From positions 744,001 to 808,000 of the forward strand of contig NZ_CALYPR010000001.1 in the NCBI RefSeq assembly GCF_945277285.1: DNA of 64,000 nucleotides, read 5' to 3'. Position numbers and translations under genes: made by a program. The notes beneath the pieces are model-generated. The model made no database searches. It saw nothing but the letters and a program-made list of their open reading frames with translations, and was not told where the DNA came from. The DNA comes from an uncultured Bartonella sp. Its GTDB lineage: Bacteria; Pseudomonadota; Alphaproteobacteria; Rhizobiales; Rhizobiaceae. Of this stretch, positions 9,174 to 16,683 are shown piece by piece (within the stretch, counting starts at the first letter, position 1; every line of letters starts with the position of its first letter).

Positions 9174-9557
9174 ATGAAAGAGTTCAATACACCGGGGCCA
9201 TTACGTGCAATTTATTATATCATCGGTTGCCTTATGGTCGTTCTGGGCATTATCGGGGCTATTCTTCCCATTATGCCGACTGTTCCATTTCTGCTTGTCG
9301 CTTCCTGGTGTTTTGCGCGTTCGTCCCCGCGTTTTCACCATTGGCTCCATCATCACAAGGTTTTTGGCCCTCCGATAAAACAATGGGAAGAACAAGGGGT
9401 GATTTCGCCTTTTGTCAAATTTCTAGCTGTTGGCGGTATGACAGTCGGATTTTGCTCGTTTATGCTCATTGCGCAACCGGTATTGTGGCTAGCTATAGCG
9501 ACGATTATCGTTCTGGTGCTGATTTCAATCTATATTCTTACTCGCCCATCACATTAA
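9174..9557 (+). CDS. YbaN/DUF454 family inner-membrane protein
   Basis: Starting at the ATG at 9174 gives 127 residues. The DUF454 pattern is clear: a first membrane hairpin GIIGAILPIMPTVPFLLVASWCFARSSPRFHHWL, a linker FGPPIKQWEEQG with a strong amphipathic character, and two C-terminal spans. The family is found widely as ybaN; its function is not known. An upstream in-frame start at 9123 would add a non-conserved 17 residues and is not supported. It stands alone between rlpA-like and L,D-transpeptidase genes. Confidence 0.88.
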   Translation: MKEFNTPGPLRAIYYIIGCLMVVLGIIGAILPIMPTVPFLLVASWCFARSSPRFHHWLHHHKVFGPPIKQWEEQGVISPFVKFLAVGGMTVGFCSFMLIAQPVLWLAIATIIVLVLISIYILTRPSH

Positions 9558-9776
9558 AAATATTAATGTTGGGCGCCGTAGAGAATTAATGTGGACATCG
9601 TTAATTGGTTAGTCCATCTACCGGCATAACTTCACGAAAAAGTTTTTATGCCCGTTTTGAAAATGTACAAAAATGCACAAATCCGAGAATTTTCGGGTGG
9701 GTGAGATAGGCTCAAGAGCGCCACATCCGCCATTTCAAACATCTTGGATCACTGATCTAAACCAGCCTGACAATAA

Positions 9777-9808
9777 AAAAGCGCGGAAAAATCCGCGCTT
9801 GTTTTTTA
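9777..9808 (-). terminator. Terminator of the L,D-transpeptidase gene
   Basis: On the minus strand GCGCGG and CCGCGC form a GC-rich stem with a short AT loop, followed by TTTTTTATT. The plus strand also has a T-run, so the upstream YbaN-like gene may use it as well. Confidence 0.85.
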
Positions 9809-9823
9809 AAACCGATGCCCGGT

Positions 9824-10444
9824 TTATTTTACAATGACTTTGGCACCAATATCCGCACGATTATAGAGATCAATAATATCCTGATTTATAAGGCGGATAC
9901 ATCCGGAAGAAACATTTGTACCAATTGTCCACCATTCCGGTGTGCCATGTAACCTGAACATGCTGTCTTTACCATCTTTATAAAGATAGAGAGCCCGCGC
10001 ACCCAACGGGTTCTGCAATCCCGGCTGCATTCCGCCGGCAAATTCTTTCAATTCCGGTTGGCGTACAAGCATGCGCTGGGGTGGTATCCATGTTGGCCAT
10101 TGCGCTTTACGGCCGATTGTCGCATTGCCTGTCCAACGGAAACCATCACGTCCAACGCCAATGCCATAGCGCATGGCTTTACCATCCGCCATTATATAAT
10201 AGAGAAACTTGGCTTGCGTATCGATGATAATTGTTCCCGGCTTTTCATCTGTCGGATAGGCAACAATCTGCCGCCGAAATTGCGGTTGGATCTCGTTTGC
10301 CTTGATAGCCGGAATAACAAAACCGCCGTCATTAACTGCCGAATAAGATGCAAGCGTTGCTGTAGAACCGCCTGTTGTGGTGCAACCGGCAAGTGTTGCG
10401 CTGGCTAAAATGCAGGAGGCAAACAGAATAGAGTTTAAGCGCAT
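9824..10444 (-). CDS. L,D-transpeptidase (YkuD family), lipoprotein
   Basis: The 206-residue product has a lipoprotein signal with lipobox LAGC (Cys21). The YkuD catalytic block is complete: FRLHGTPEWWTIG (His166) and SSGCIRLINQDIIDLY with catalytic Cys182. The upstream part contains the usual GTIIIDTQAKFLYY strand that opens the fold. Such enzymes form 3-3 peptidoglycan cross-links or anchor proteins to the wall; in Hyphomicrobiales several paralogues usually exist. It should act at the periplasmic face of a membrane. It is monocistronic with a clear terminator. Confidence 0.94.
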   Translation of the reverse strand: MRLNSILFASCILASATLAGCTTTGGSTATLASYSAVNDGGFVIPAIKANEIQPQFRRQIVAYPTDEKPGTIIIDTQAKFLYYIMADGKAMRYGIGVGRDGFRWTGNATIGRKAQWPTWIPPQRMLVRQPELKEFAGGMQPGLQNPLGARALYLYKDGKDSMFRLHGTPEWWTIGTNVSSGCIRLINQDIIDLYNRADIGAKVIVK

Positions 10445-10864
10445 ATTCCCCTCGTAAAATTACAAACCAGAACTGAAAATATGAATCAGTTTTATAGACG
10501 GCTTAATTAATTCCCAGATGATTAACAGAATGTTAACCAATATAAAGTGTGCGCTTTATTTATATGGAAAAACTTGGCAAAACAACCACATTTTCCCTAT
10601 ATTTTTTGCTTTTGCCAAAGACGTAAACCAATTTGAATTCGTTGACTTTTTTAATAAATTTATGGCTTTTAGGTTACCCAAAAAACCGGAGAATAAGAAG
10701 AACTTTGTAACAAATACTTGCTCGTTGACAAACTACCAGCGATATGCCGAACCATGTGTTTTGGTATTGTTCAGACTTTTAACGATCGCGTAAATTAACA
10801 ACTTTTTCAGTAGTTTGTTTACAAGCAATCAAGCAAGGCCAACGTCAATTATAATGATTTATCC

Positions 10865-10990
10865 GGAAAAAGAAAAAGGCCGCGCGGGAGGAGATGCGCA
10901 GCCTTTGATTCCGAATGCAGCTATGGGAGGAGGAGGTGCTGCATTCAACTTGCTGGATTTGGGAGGAGGAGTAATCCAGCAAGGATTAAA
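10865..10990 (-). ncRNA. Three-hairpin anti-Shine-Dalgarno sRNA (NfeR1 / alpha-r14 / suhB-motif type)
   Basis: On the minus strand three hairpins follow one another, each displaying the CUCCUCCC core in its loop. Hairpin 1: stem 10973-10983 with 10949-10959 (11 bp perfect). Hairpin 2: stem 10939-10946 with 10913-10920 (8 bp perfect). Hairpin 3: GGC/GCC (10901-10903 with 10878-10880) and GCGC/GCGC (10896-10899 with 10882-10885), followed by a U-tract (10865-10877), so it doubles as terminator. This is the layout of the alphaproteobacterial sRNA class first described as the suhB motif and studied as NfeR1, which represses transporter mRNAs by pairing with their ribosome binding sites. The 5' end near 10985 is an estimate; TTGTTG and TTTAAT 17 bp apart are a possible promoter. 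Confidence 0.82.
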
Positions 10991-11078
10991 ATATTTCAAT
11001 GCTACCTCAACAACAATAGACAATTATGCATAGCTGATATGCATATCAAAAAAACAAATATTTTCAAAAGGTTATCTC

Positions 11079-11855
11079 CTATTTAAAGGGTACAATGCCC
11101 CAAAAGCAGCCGCGAAAAGTCTTTAAAAGCCAAGGAAACAGGTAGCGTTTTTTAAAACGATTGAATTCACGTGCTATTTTTTGCAAAAATGGCCGCCGTG
11201 ACGGCTTGTCCTTTTTTATTTTTTTTCTTTCTGAATGAATCGTGCTGTCTAATCCGACTTGCATAACAATGGCGGGAAACATTTGTTCGATTTTCAACGA
11301 TTGGAACACACCGCATGCCGGATTGAAGAGAATTTCGTCAACCGGAGCTATAGCCATTTTGTTTTCATCAAAAAGACGTTTCGCACAACTTTTAGAAATA
11401 ATATAACCACCAGAGCAGTAATGTTTTGTCAGAAGTCGGGCCAGTTTATAATTTTCTGGCAATTGGGTATCGAAGTTTTTCAATACACAATTGATTTGTG
11501 CTGTATCAAGTTTGACGATATCGCACCCATCAGGTATCCAATCCCAGGTTTTCATAAACAAATTCGCATGGGGAGAAAATTTTATATCGTCTTCAAAAAC
11601 GGCACCGTAAGGGTCATCGCCCTCACCTATCAAACGCCAACATTCACGATGGCTTAGAAAACATCCTACCTCAGCTTTTGTAAGTCGTTGGGTCCAATTG
11701 CAGACTCGCGTTAATTGCTCGTATTCATCTTGTGGTAAAGCTCGCCCCTCGACAGCACTCACACGGGTAAAACTCAGGCCTACTTTGGTGAATACGCTCT
11801 TTATATAGGTTAACCGATCCTTTGAACGGTCAAGATTGATAATATAGCGTTTCAT
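11079..11855 (-). CDS. Glycosyltransferase family 25 (lipooligosaccharide type)
   Basis: The 258-residue protein opens with YIINLDRSKDRL, the nucleotide-sugar-binding start of GT25, continues with the conserved SAVEGR and EVGCFLSHRECW, and has the acidic VFEDDI motif (EDD at 88-90) that coordinates the metal and donor. Family members such as LpsA and LgtB add galactose or related sugars to lipooligosaccharide at the cytoplasmic face. The C-terminal 60 residues are basic, as expected for membrane association. It is not inside a visible LPS cluster; its neighbours are an sRNA and a decayed metal transporter. Confidence 0.9.
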   Translation of the reverse strand: MKRYIINLDRSKDRLTYIKSVFTKVGLSFTRVSAVEGRALPQDEYEQLTRVCNWTQRLTKAEVGCFLSHRECWRLIGEGDDPYGAVFEDDIKFSPHANLFMKTWDWIPDGCDIVKLDTAQINCVLKNFDTQLPENYKLARLLTKHYCSGGYIISKSCAKRLFDENKMAIAPVDEILFNPACGVFQSLKIEQMFPAIVMQVGLDSTIHSERKKIKKDKPSRRPFLQKIAREFNRFKKRYLFPWLLKTFRGCFWGIVPFK

Positions 11856-11915
11856 TCTGTTAAAACCCCAAGGAATAAACCCACTCGAACTTTTAACATT
11901 AAAACAAATTAATAC

Positions 11916-12822
11916 TCAAGCAAATGGTAAAAATCGACGGGCTGTAATTGATGTGGCAATGAATACCACGATAAAGAGAAACGTCATCATCAATACAATT
12001 GTCGAAGCAGCATCAGAACCGATAAAAGCACTTAAATAAACGCCCAAAAAGCTGCTCAGCACGGCAATTACGATTGCAATCGCCATTATCAATGAAAACC
12101 GTTTGGTCATTAAATAAGCGATTGCACCCGGTGCAATAAGCAACGATATTGCCAGAATGATGCCTACGGCTTTCAACGCTGCAACAATCGTCAAAGATAT
12201 CATTGTTAACAACGCATAATGGAGAAAACCTACCTTCAGGCCTACGGCTTTTGCCTTAATAGGGTCAAATGTAAAAAGCAGAAAGTCACGCCACTTTAAA
12301 CCTAAAACAACCGCAACAATGAAAGAAATGGCCATGGTTTGGGTAATATCGAGCCAATTGACGCCCAGAAGATGGCCGAAAAGAATATGATTGAGATGAA
12401 GTTCGCTTTCGATGCTTGTTCCCAGAACCAGGCCCAGGCCGAACACGGAAGAAAAGACAACGCCCATGACTGTATCTTGCTTGACGCGGCTATTGGCACT
12501 TAAAAAACCAGTAAGAACGACACAAACCATACCGGCGAGGAAAGCGCCAAATGCCATCATTGCCATGGTCACATCAGAAGGGGTGATGGCACAACTGTGA
12601 CCCAAGGCAAAAGGCCAATAACTGAAAGTGCAGCTGGTGTCACCATATAGCCGACGACTACACCAGAAAATACTGCATGCGAAATGGCATCTCCCAAGAG
12701 CGACCAGACTTTAAAATCAAAAAGCAGGAAAGCATTGCCATTGGAACGGCAACCGTCATGGTTATGACCATTCCTCTGACCATGAAAGGAAATTGAAACG
12801 AAAAAAATAATGTATCAATCAT
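11916..12822 (-). pseudogene. Frameshifted sitD/mntD-type metal ABC permease
   Basis: The 3' part (11916 to about 12600) encodes about 220 residues of an ABC-3 family permease: GAFLAG, SRVKQDTVMGVVFSS, LHLNHILFG and ALKAVGIILAISLLIAPGAIAYL are typical of SitD/MntD. The natural start is an ATG at 12820-12822 giving MIDTLFFSFQFPFMVRGM, but this frame is broken near 12710, where a base is missing inside the expected LKGWSLLGDAISHA. The next frame runs WSLLGDAISHAVFSGVVVGYMV before a second shift around 12600-12640. The remaining long frame can only start at a TTG with no supporting signal. It is part of a decayed sitABCD operon. Confidence 0.88.
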
Positions 12823-13006
12823 GATTGCACTTCCCGTGCACGCAAATGCGCAGCAATAACCCCATGTTTAGGGGCAAAGATAAAACAAAGCGCAAATAAC
12901 AACGCCTGCAACGCGACCACAACATCGCCGGTCTGCACGCGGAACAAGTAACTTTTTTAGACACTAACGATACTTGTGACGATATTGACGGCAACCGAGC
13001 CGACTA
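12819..13006 (-). pseudogene. C-terminal remnant of sitC-type permease
   Basis: The minus strand reads VAVNIVTSIVSV, an in-frame stop, then SYLFRVQTGDVVVALQALLF followed by ALCFIFAPKHGVIAAHLRAREV and a stop. The VALQALLF...FAPKHG end is the characteristic C-terminus of SitC/MntC permeases. The preceding 200 or so residues are gone, and the piece abuts the truncated sitB remnant. The original sitC-sitD junction is kept, with the TGA at 12819-12821 overlapping the sitD start region. Confidence 0.82.
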
Positions 13007-13171
13007 TCAGGCGTTGATTACCTTGAAAAAGGTTGATTTTCCTGAACCGTTAATGCCAATTAAAGCTATCATGAAACCAACCAGCGTTTCAAAACTGGAA
13101 TCACGAAGTGCAGTAGGACCGTTGCAATATGTCACTGTTACATGTGAGGCTGAAATTCCGACTGCTGTCAT
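13007..13171 (-). pseudogene. N-terminal remnant of sitB-type ATPase
   Basis: From an ATG at 13169-13171 the frame gives 54 residues, MTAVGISASHVTVTY... followed by LIGINGSGKSTFFK, an intact Walker A in the position expected for SitB/MntB, then ends at a TGA (13007-13009). Everything after Walker A, including Q-loop, signature and Walker B, is missing. The start overlaps the sitA remnant stop by ATGA, the original operon coupling. Confidence 0.85.
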
Positions 13172-13439
13172 TTTGCAAGTCCTTTGGCAATCGTCGAACT
13201 TGTCACTTTTAACAGGTCGATATAAGTCGGCACGACATCGGCTGCTTCAGATAGTGAAACAACGTAAAGCACACCACTATATTTGCTACCGGCTTCACGA
13301 GCTACTTTGTTTAGCCCGAGTGTGCGAAACGCTGCATTCAGAGAAAAGACTTTACCGATGAATAATCATCCCGACCTGATCCCTTTGAGACAAACCTGTA
13401 GCAAGAAAACAGGCTTCATCATTTTAAAATGCTTTTCAT
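13168..13439 (-). pseudogene. Remnant of sitA-type metal-binding protein
   Basis: The 3' part encodes VAREAGSKYSGVLYVVSL, then SEAADVVPTYIDLLKVT and STIAKGLAK before a TGA. This is the C-terminal lobe of SitA/MntA-type solute-binding proteins (compare VARETGA...GVLYVDSLS...TYLDLLKVT). An ATG at 13437-13439 with a hydrophobic start (MKSILK, and MMKPVFLLQV in another frame) looks like the leftover signal peptide. The central 200 or so residues are deleted. Two Mur-type palindromes lie directly upstream. Confidence 0.82.
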
Positions 13440-13450
13440 TTGACCGTTTT

Positions 13451-13469
13451 ATTGCAAACAATTTGCAAT
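13451..13469. promoter_or_regulatory. Mur-type operator 1, upstream of the sitA remnant
   Basis: ATTGCAAA and TTTGCAAT form a perfect 8+8 inverted repeat separated by three bases. TGCAA-rich palindromes of this kind are the manganese-responsive sites of Mur, the Fur-family manganese regulator of Rhizobiales, upstream of sitABCD and mntH. The site is 12 bases upstream of the remnant sitA start, where it would block transcription. Confidence 0.75.
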
Positions 13470-13500
13470 TTCTTTCCTGCTTATCCGACCTTTAATTGTT

Positions 13501-13515
13501 TGCAAATAAATTGCA
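13501..13515. promoter_or_regulatory. Mur-type operator 2
   Basis: TGCAA and TTGCA form a 5+5 inverted repeat with a five-base AT spacer, 31 bases further upstream than operator 1. Paired Mur sites upstream of sitA are the known arrangement in Rhizobium. This second copy is less perfect. Confidence 0.6.
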
Positions 13516-14069
13516 GTGGCAGTAATAAAAAAACCGACGAAGCGATTTTACCGATAAGTCACCTATAAAAAGCGTTCTTACGCAGCATTATAATTAATAA
13601 ACCTGCCTTGTAACTGGCGAAAAAAACTCAAAGACCCGATACGGTAATGGGAAAAGACCAACTTTGTATCACAGGCCAGAGTCTTATTGTGCAAAAGAAA
13701 TTCTGGATTTTTCACATTGCCAGTTTGATTAGGATAAATGCAGAAAGATGTCGTGCCGCTGAAATTGAAAAGATGTTTTGCGACTTACATTATGCTTGGT
13801 CATTTTATGATGGCAGGGTCGGTGGGGCTCGTTGCCTCCCAAATGCAACAACAGATTTCTATAGCCAATTGTCACACTTGTCATTTTCCATCAAAACAAT
13901 GGAGAAAGCGTTGCGCCTTTTCTCTTCACCCGAAGTGCAGGATAGTCCATTTTAATTCAAAAATATAAGATAAGCCTGATTAATTTTGCTTATCCGGGTT
14001 TAGAAAAACCGACCCCGGTAGTTTTCCGGAAGGCCGGTTATATTAAAGTTCGATTGAACTATCGAAACA
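13516..14069. other. Non-coding stretch upstream of the sit remnant
   Basis: About 550 bases hold only short frames with no recognisable family, no ribosome binding sites and no strong terminator. I see nothing I can name. It may be further debris of the decayed transporter region. Confidence 0.5.
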
Positions 14070-14342
14070 TTAATGGTCGATCTTTTGACGTGTAATATTG
14101 CCCTGACGGTCAATGTAAAGTTTGAGGCGCTGATTATTCTTGTCGACGACCTCAGCTTTCCAGCCGTCGTGCTTTTCATCCAATTCGTGTATTTTATAAC
14201 CACCTTGCTCAAGCTTAGCGGTCAAGGCCGACCAGCTGATGCGTGCGTTTTCGGCAGCAAAAGACAAACTGCTCACCCCTGTCAAACCGACAGCAGCGAT
14301 CGCGGAAGCTAGCGCAATTTTACGAACTATTTTCAATGTCAT
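14070..14342 (-). CDS. Small secreted PepSY-domain protein
   Basis: The ATG at 14340-14342 follows a near-perfect AGGAGG, giving 90 residues. Longer in-frame extensions upstream are not credible. Residues 1-30 are a signal peptide with cleavage after SFAA. The mature part is one PepSY-like unit: SALTAKLEQGGYKIHELDEKHDGWKAEVVDKNNQRLKLYIDRQGNI, with the basic end KID. PepSY domains of this size are periplasmic and thought to bind or inhibit peptidases; function here is not known. It is alone, and flanked by long AT-rich spacers. Confidence 0.85.
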   Translation of the reverse strand: MTLKIVRKIALASAIAAVGLTGVSSLSFAAENARISWSALTAKLEQGGYKIHELDEKHDGWKAEVVDKNNQRLKLYIDRQGNITRQKIDH

Positions 14343-15111
14343 TATAGAATTCCTCCTGTATTTCAAAATATCCCTACAAATCATTTTTGATAAGACGAGT
14401 TTTTTACCTATCATTATATCCATATGGTTTGCCAATCTTTCAATGCAAGGCTGTAAAAAATGGCTTCGTCGTTTGTTGTTGTCACCAATATTAAGAAAAT
14501 AACAAAAATATTCACCAACCTTTGTGCTAAAATAAAATTTCGGATTACGCATTGCTTTGAACATCAGAATTTTTCGCGCCATCAAATTTTCACGAATAAC
14601 GTGATAAACTTTGGATGTGCAAAGGCAAAATTCCAGCCAGTTAACCGGTAAATCAGAACAATGTCCACTTTTGCATTAATTGTTTTGCCGCTTGCTTTCC
14701 TACCCAGCATATGATGCACTAAAAGCTCGGTTTTTCTGATAGAGCAGAGACAAGTTAATTCAAAAAAATTTCTATATATTCTCCATTTTAAAAAAATAAA
14801 ATAAATATATTTAAATTGACTTATATTAAATTTTAATATTTTCTTAAAAATTACAATTAAGATTTTTTCAAAACTTAAATAAATAAATTTCTACAAATAT
14901 ATCATTTCATATATAAATATTAAGATTGAATTTATTCAAACGTTTTCTTTTTCATCTCTTTAAAAGTCGTTACTTCTTTGCAAGTTCGCCACTTTCGAGC
15001 CCAACTGGCGAAAATCTGATTAAAAACATTTCGTCACAAACTTATGAAAGCCGACAAAGCCTAAAAAACATACCCGATTGACTGAAAGGAGAAAAAGATT
15101 TTTTCAGCTCT
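14343..15111. other. Long AT-rich intergenic region
   Basis: The 5' part holds the promoter of the PepSY gene. From about 14750 to 14960 the sequence is almost only A and T, with no frame, no hairpin of note and no repeat unit. Its composition resembles other spacers at 31.9-32.1, 36.4-36.55 and 45.25-45.7 kb. I see no gene in it. Confidence 0.6.
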
Positions 15112-15738
15112 TTATTTTGTACCGAACATACGATCACCCGCATCCCCCAAGCCTGGAAGAATATAGGAAGTCGGATCAAGAGCACGATCAACCGAAGCAG
15201 TATAGATATCGACATCCGGATGGGCTTTTTGCAAACGTTTTATCCCTTGTTCAACGCTCAATATGCAAACAAAGCGGATGTTTTTGGCGCCATGTTTTTT
15301 CAACTGTTCAATGGCTTTAACCGCCGAGTTTCCGGTTGCCAACATCGGGTCGACCACAATAACCAACCGTTCGGAAATATCTTCGGGTGCTTTGAAATAA
15401 TATTCGATCGCTTCAAGTGTGTTATGGTCGCGATAAAGACCAATGTGGCAAACACGCGCTGAAGGAAGCAGATCCAGCATGCCGAAAAGCAAGCCCTCAC
15501 CTGCCCGCAAGATAGAGGCAAGGACAAGTTTTTTGCCCTTAAGCATAGGGGCTTCCATTTCTTCCATCGGCGTTTCAATGTGCACAGTCTCAAGCTCGAG
15601 ATCGCGGGTTACTTCGTATCCCATCAAAAATGCTGTTTCCCGCACGAGTTGGCGAAACTCGGCAGTCGATGTTTCCTTGCGGCGCATCATTGTCAGTTTA
15701 TGTTGAACGAGAGGGTGGGAAACAATTGTTAGGCCCAT
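15112..15738 (-). CDS. upp: Uracil phosphoribosyltransferase
   Basis: The 208-residue protein matches UPRTase over its full usual length. Visible are [20 protein letters not shown] at the N-terminus, the SILRAGEG loop, the PRPP-binding [12 protein letters not shown] and the C-terminal uracil-binding region [17 protein letters not shown]. It converts uracil and PRPP to UMP in pyrimidine salvage in the cytoplasm. The ATG follows GGAG eight bases upstream. It is divergent from ubiE with a 160-base spacer. Confidence 0.97.
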   Translation of the reverse strand: MGLTIVSHPLVQHKLTMMRRKETSTAEFRQLVRETAFLMGYEVTRDLELETVHIETPMEEMEAPMLKGKKLVLASILRAGEGLLFGMLDLLPSARVCHIGLYRDHNTLEAIEYYFKAPEDISERLVIVVDPMLATGNSAVKAIEQLKKHGAKNIRFVCILSVEQGIKRLQKAHPDVDIYTASVDRALDPTSYILPGLGDAGDRMFGTK

Positions 15739-15900
15739 GGGCTTTTCTCCTCATTTTGGTATTCTATATGCGGTATAAAGCCATTAGAGAGGAATGAAAA
15801 GGATGTTGCATCCTTGACTGTACTTTTTCGCTAGAAACCATTTCCTAAACGGACAAGTTGGGCTAGAGAAAAGATGGAATAAAAATGAAAGGTCACAAAT

Positions 15901-16683
15901 ATGACTGCTGAGACACAGCGCGTCGGTGCAAAAGGCGGGATGGAAGAGACATTCGGTTTCAAAAAAGTCGACGAATCAGAAAAACAGTCGATGGTCAACG
16001 GAGTTTTCCATTCTGTGGCTAAAAAATATGACATTATGAACGATGTTATGTCAGTTGGTATGCACCGTTTGTGGAAGGATGCTTTTGTAGCATGGCTTCA
16101 TCCTTCGCATATTGACGGTTACAAGGTTCTTGATGTTGCCGGCGGTACTGGCGATATTGCTTTTCGCATTGTCGAATCCTCTGGCCGACACGCCCATGCC
16201 ACTGTTCTTGATATCAACAGTTCTATGCTGGAAGTTGGCCGCGACCGAGCAAAGAAAAATGGCCTTTTGCCCTATCTCGATTTTGTTGAAGCCAATGCCG
16301 AAAAACTCCCCTTTGAAGACAATACATTCGATGCCTATACGATCGCCTTCGGCATTCGCAATGTTCCCCATATTGCCATGGCTTTGTCTGAAGCTTTCCG
16401 GGTTCTGAAACCCGGTGGACGGTTTATGTGTCTTGAATTTTCCGAAGTGGAAATGCCGATTCTCGATAAGCTTTATGATATCTGGTCATTCCATGGTATT
16501 CCCCGGGTTGGCCAGATGATTGCCGGTGATAAAGATTCTTACCGCTATCTGGTCGAATCAATTCGCAAATTCCCAAAACAGGAAGACTTTGCCCAAATGA
16601 TCAGATCGGCCGGTTTTTCGCATGTGAGCTACCGTAATCTGACCGGTGGTATTGCTGCCATGCATTCTGGCTGGAAGATCTGA
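15901..16683 (+). CDS. ubiE: Ubiquinone/menaquinone C-methyltransferase UbiE
   Basis: The 260-residue class I methyltransferase has the SAM motif [14 protein letters not shown] at 76-89, the UbiE signature [18 protein letters not shown] at 43-60, [10 protein letters not shown], and the C-terminal [18 protein letters not shown]. It methylates the demethoxy-benzoquinol ring in ubiquinone synthesis. An alphaproteobacterium should make ubiquinone only, so the menaquinone role is unlikely. Its stop is directly followed by the ubiB start, so the pair is one operon. Confidence 0.97.
   Translation: MTAETQRVGAKGGMEETFGFKKVDESEKQSMVNGVFHSVAKKYDIMNDVMSVGMHRLWKDAFVAWLHPSHIDGYKVLDVAGGTGDIAFRIVESSGRHAHATVLDINSSMLEVGRDRAKKNGLLPYLDFVEANAEKLPFEDNTFDAYTIAFGIRNVPHIAMALSEAFRVLKPGGRFMCLEFSEVEMPILDKLYDIWSFHGIPRVGQMIAGDKDSYRYLVESIRKFPKQEDFAQMIRSAGFSHVSYRNLTGGIAAMHSGWKI

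Noticed and set aside
10518-10793. A 91-codon plus-strand frame upstream of the sRNA
   Set aside because: Composition is that of AT-rich spacer translated by chance; no ribosome binding site or homologous pattern seen.
10815-11033. A 72-codon plus-strand frame with Gly-rich segments (GGGGAA, GGG)
   Set aside because: The glycines come from the GGGAGGAGG loops of the minus-strand sRNA hairpins. The frame has no ribosome binding site and no protein-like pattern.
13738-13968. A 76-codon plus-strand frame with a hydrophobic stretch
   Set aside because: No ribosome binding site, no recognisable family and it lies in debris upstream of the sit remnant.
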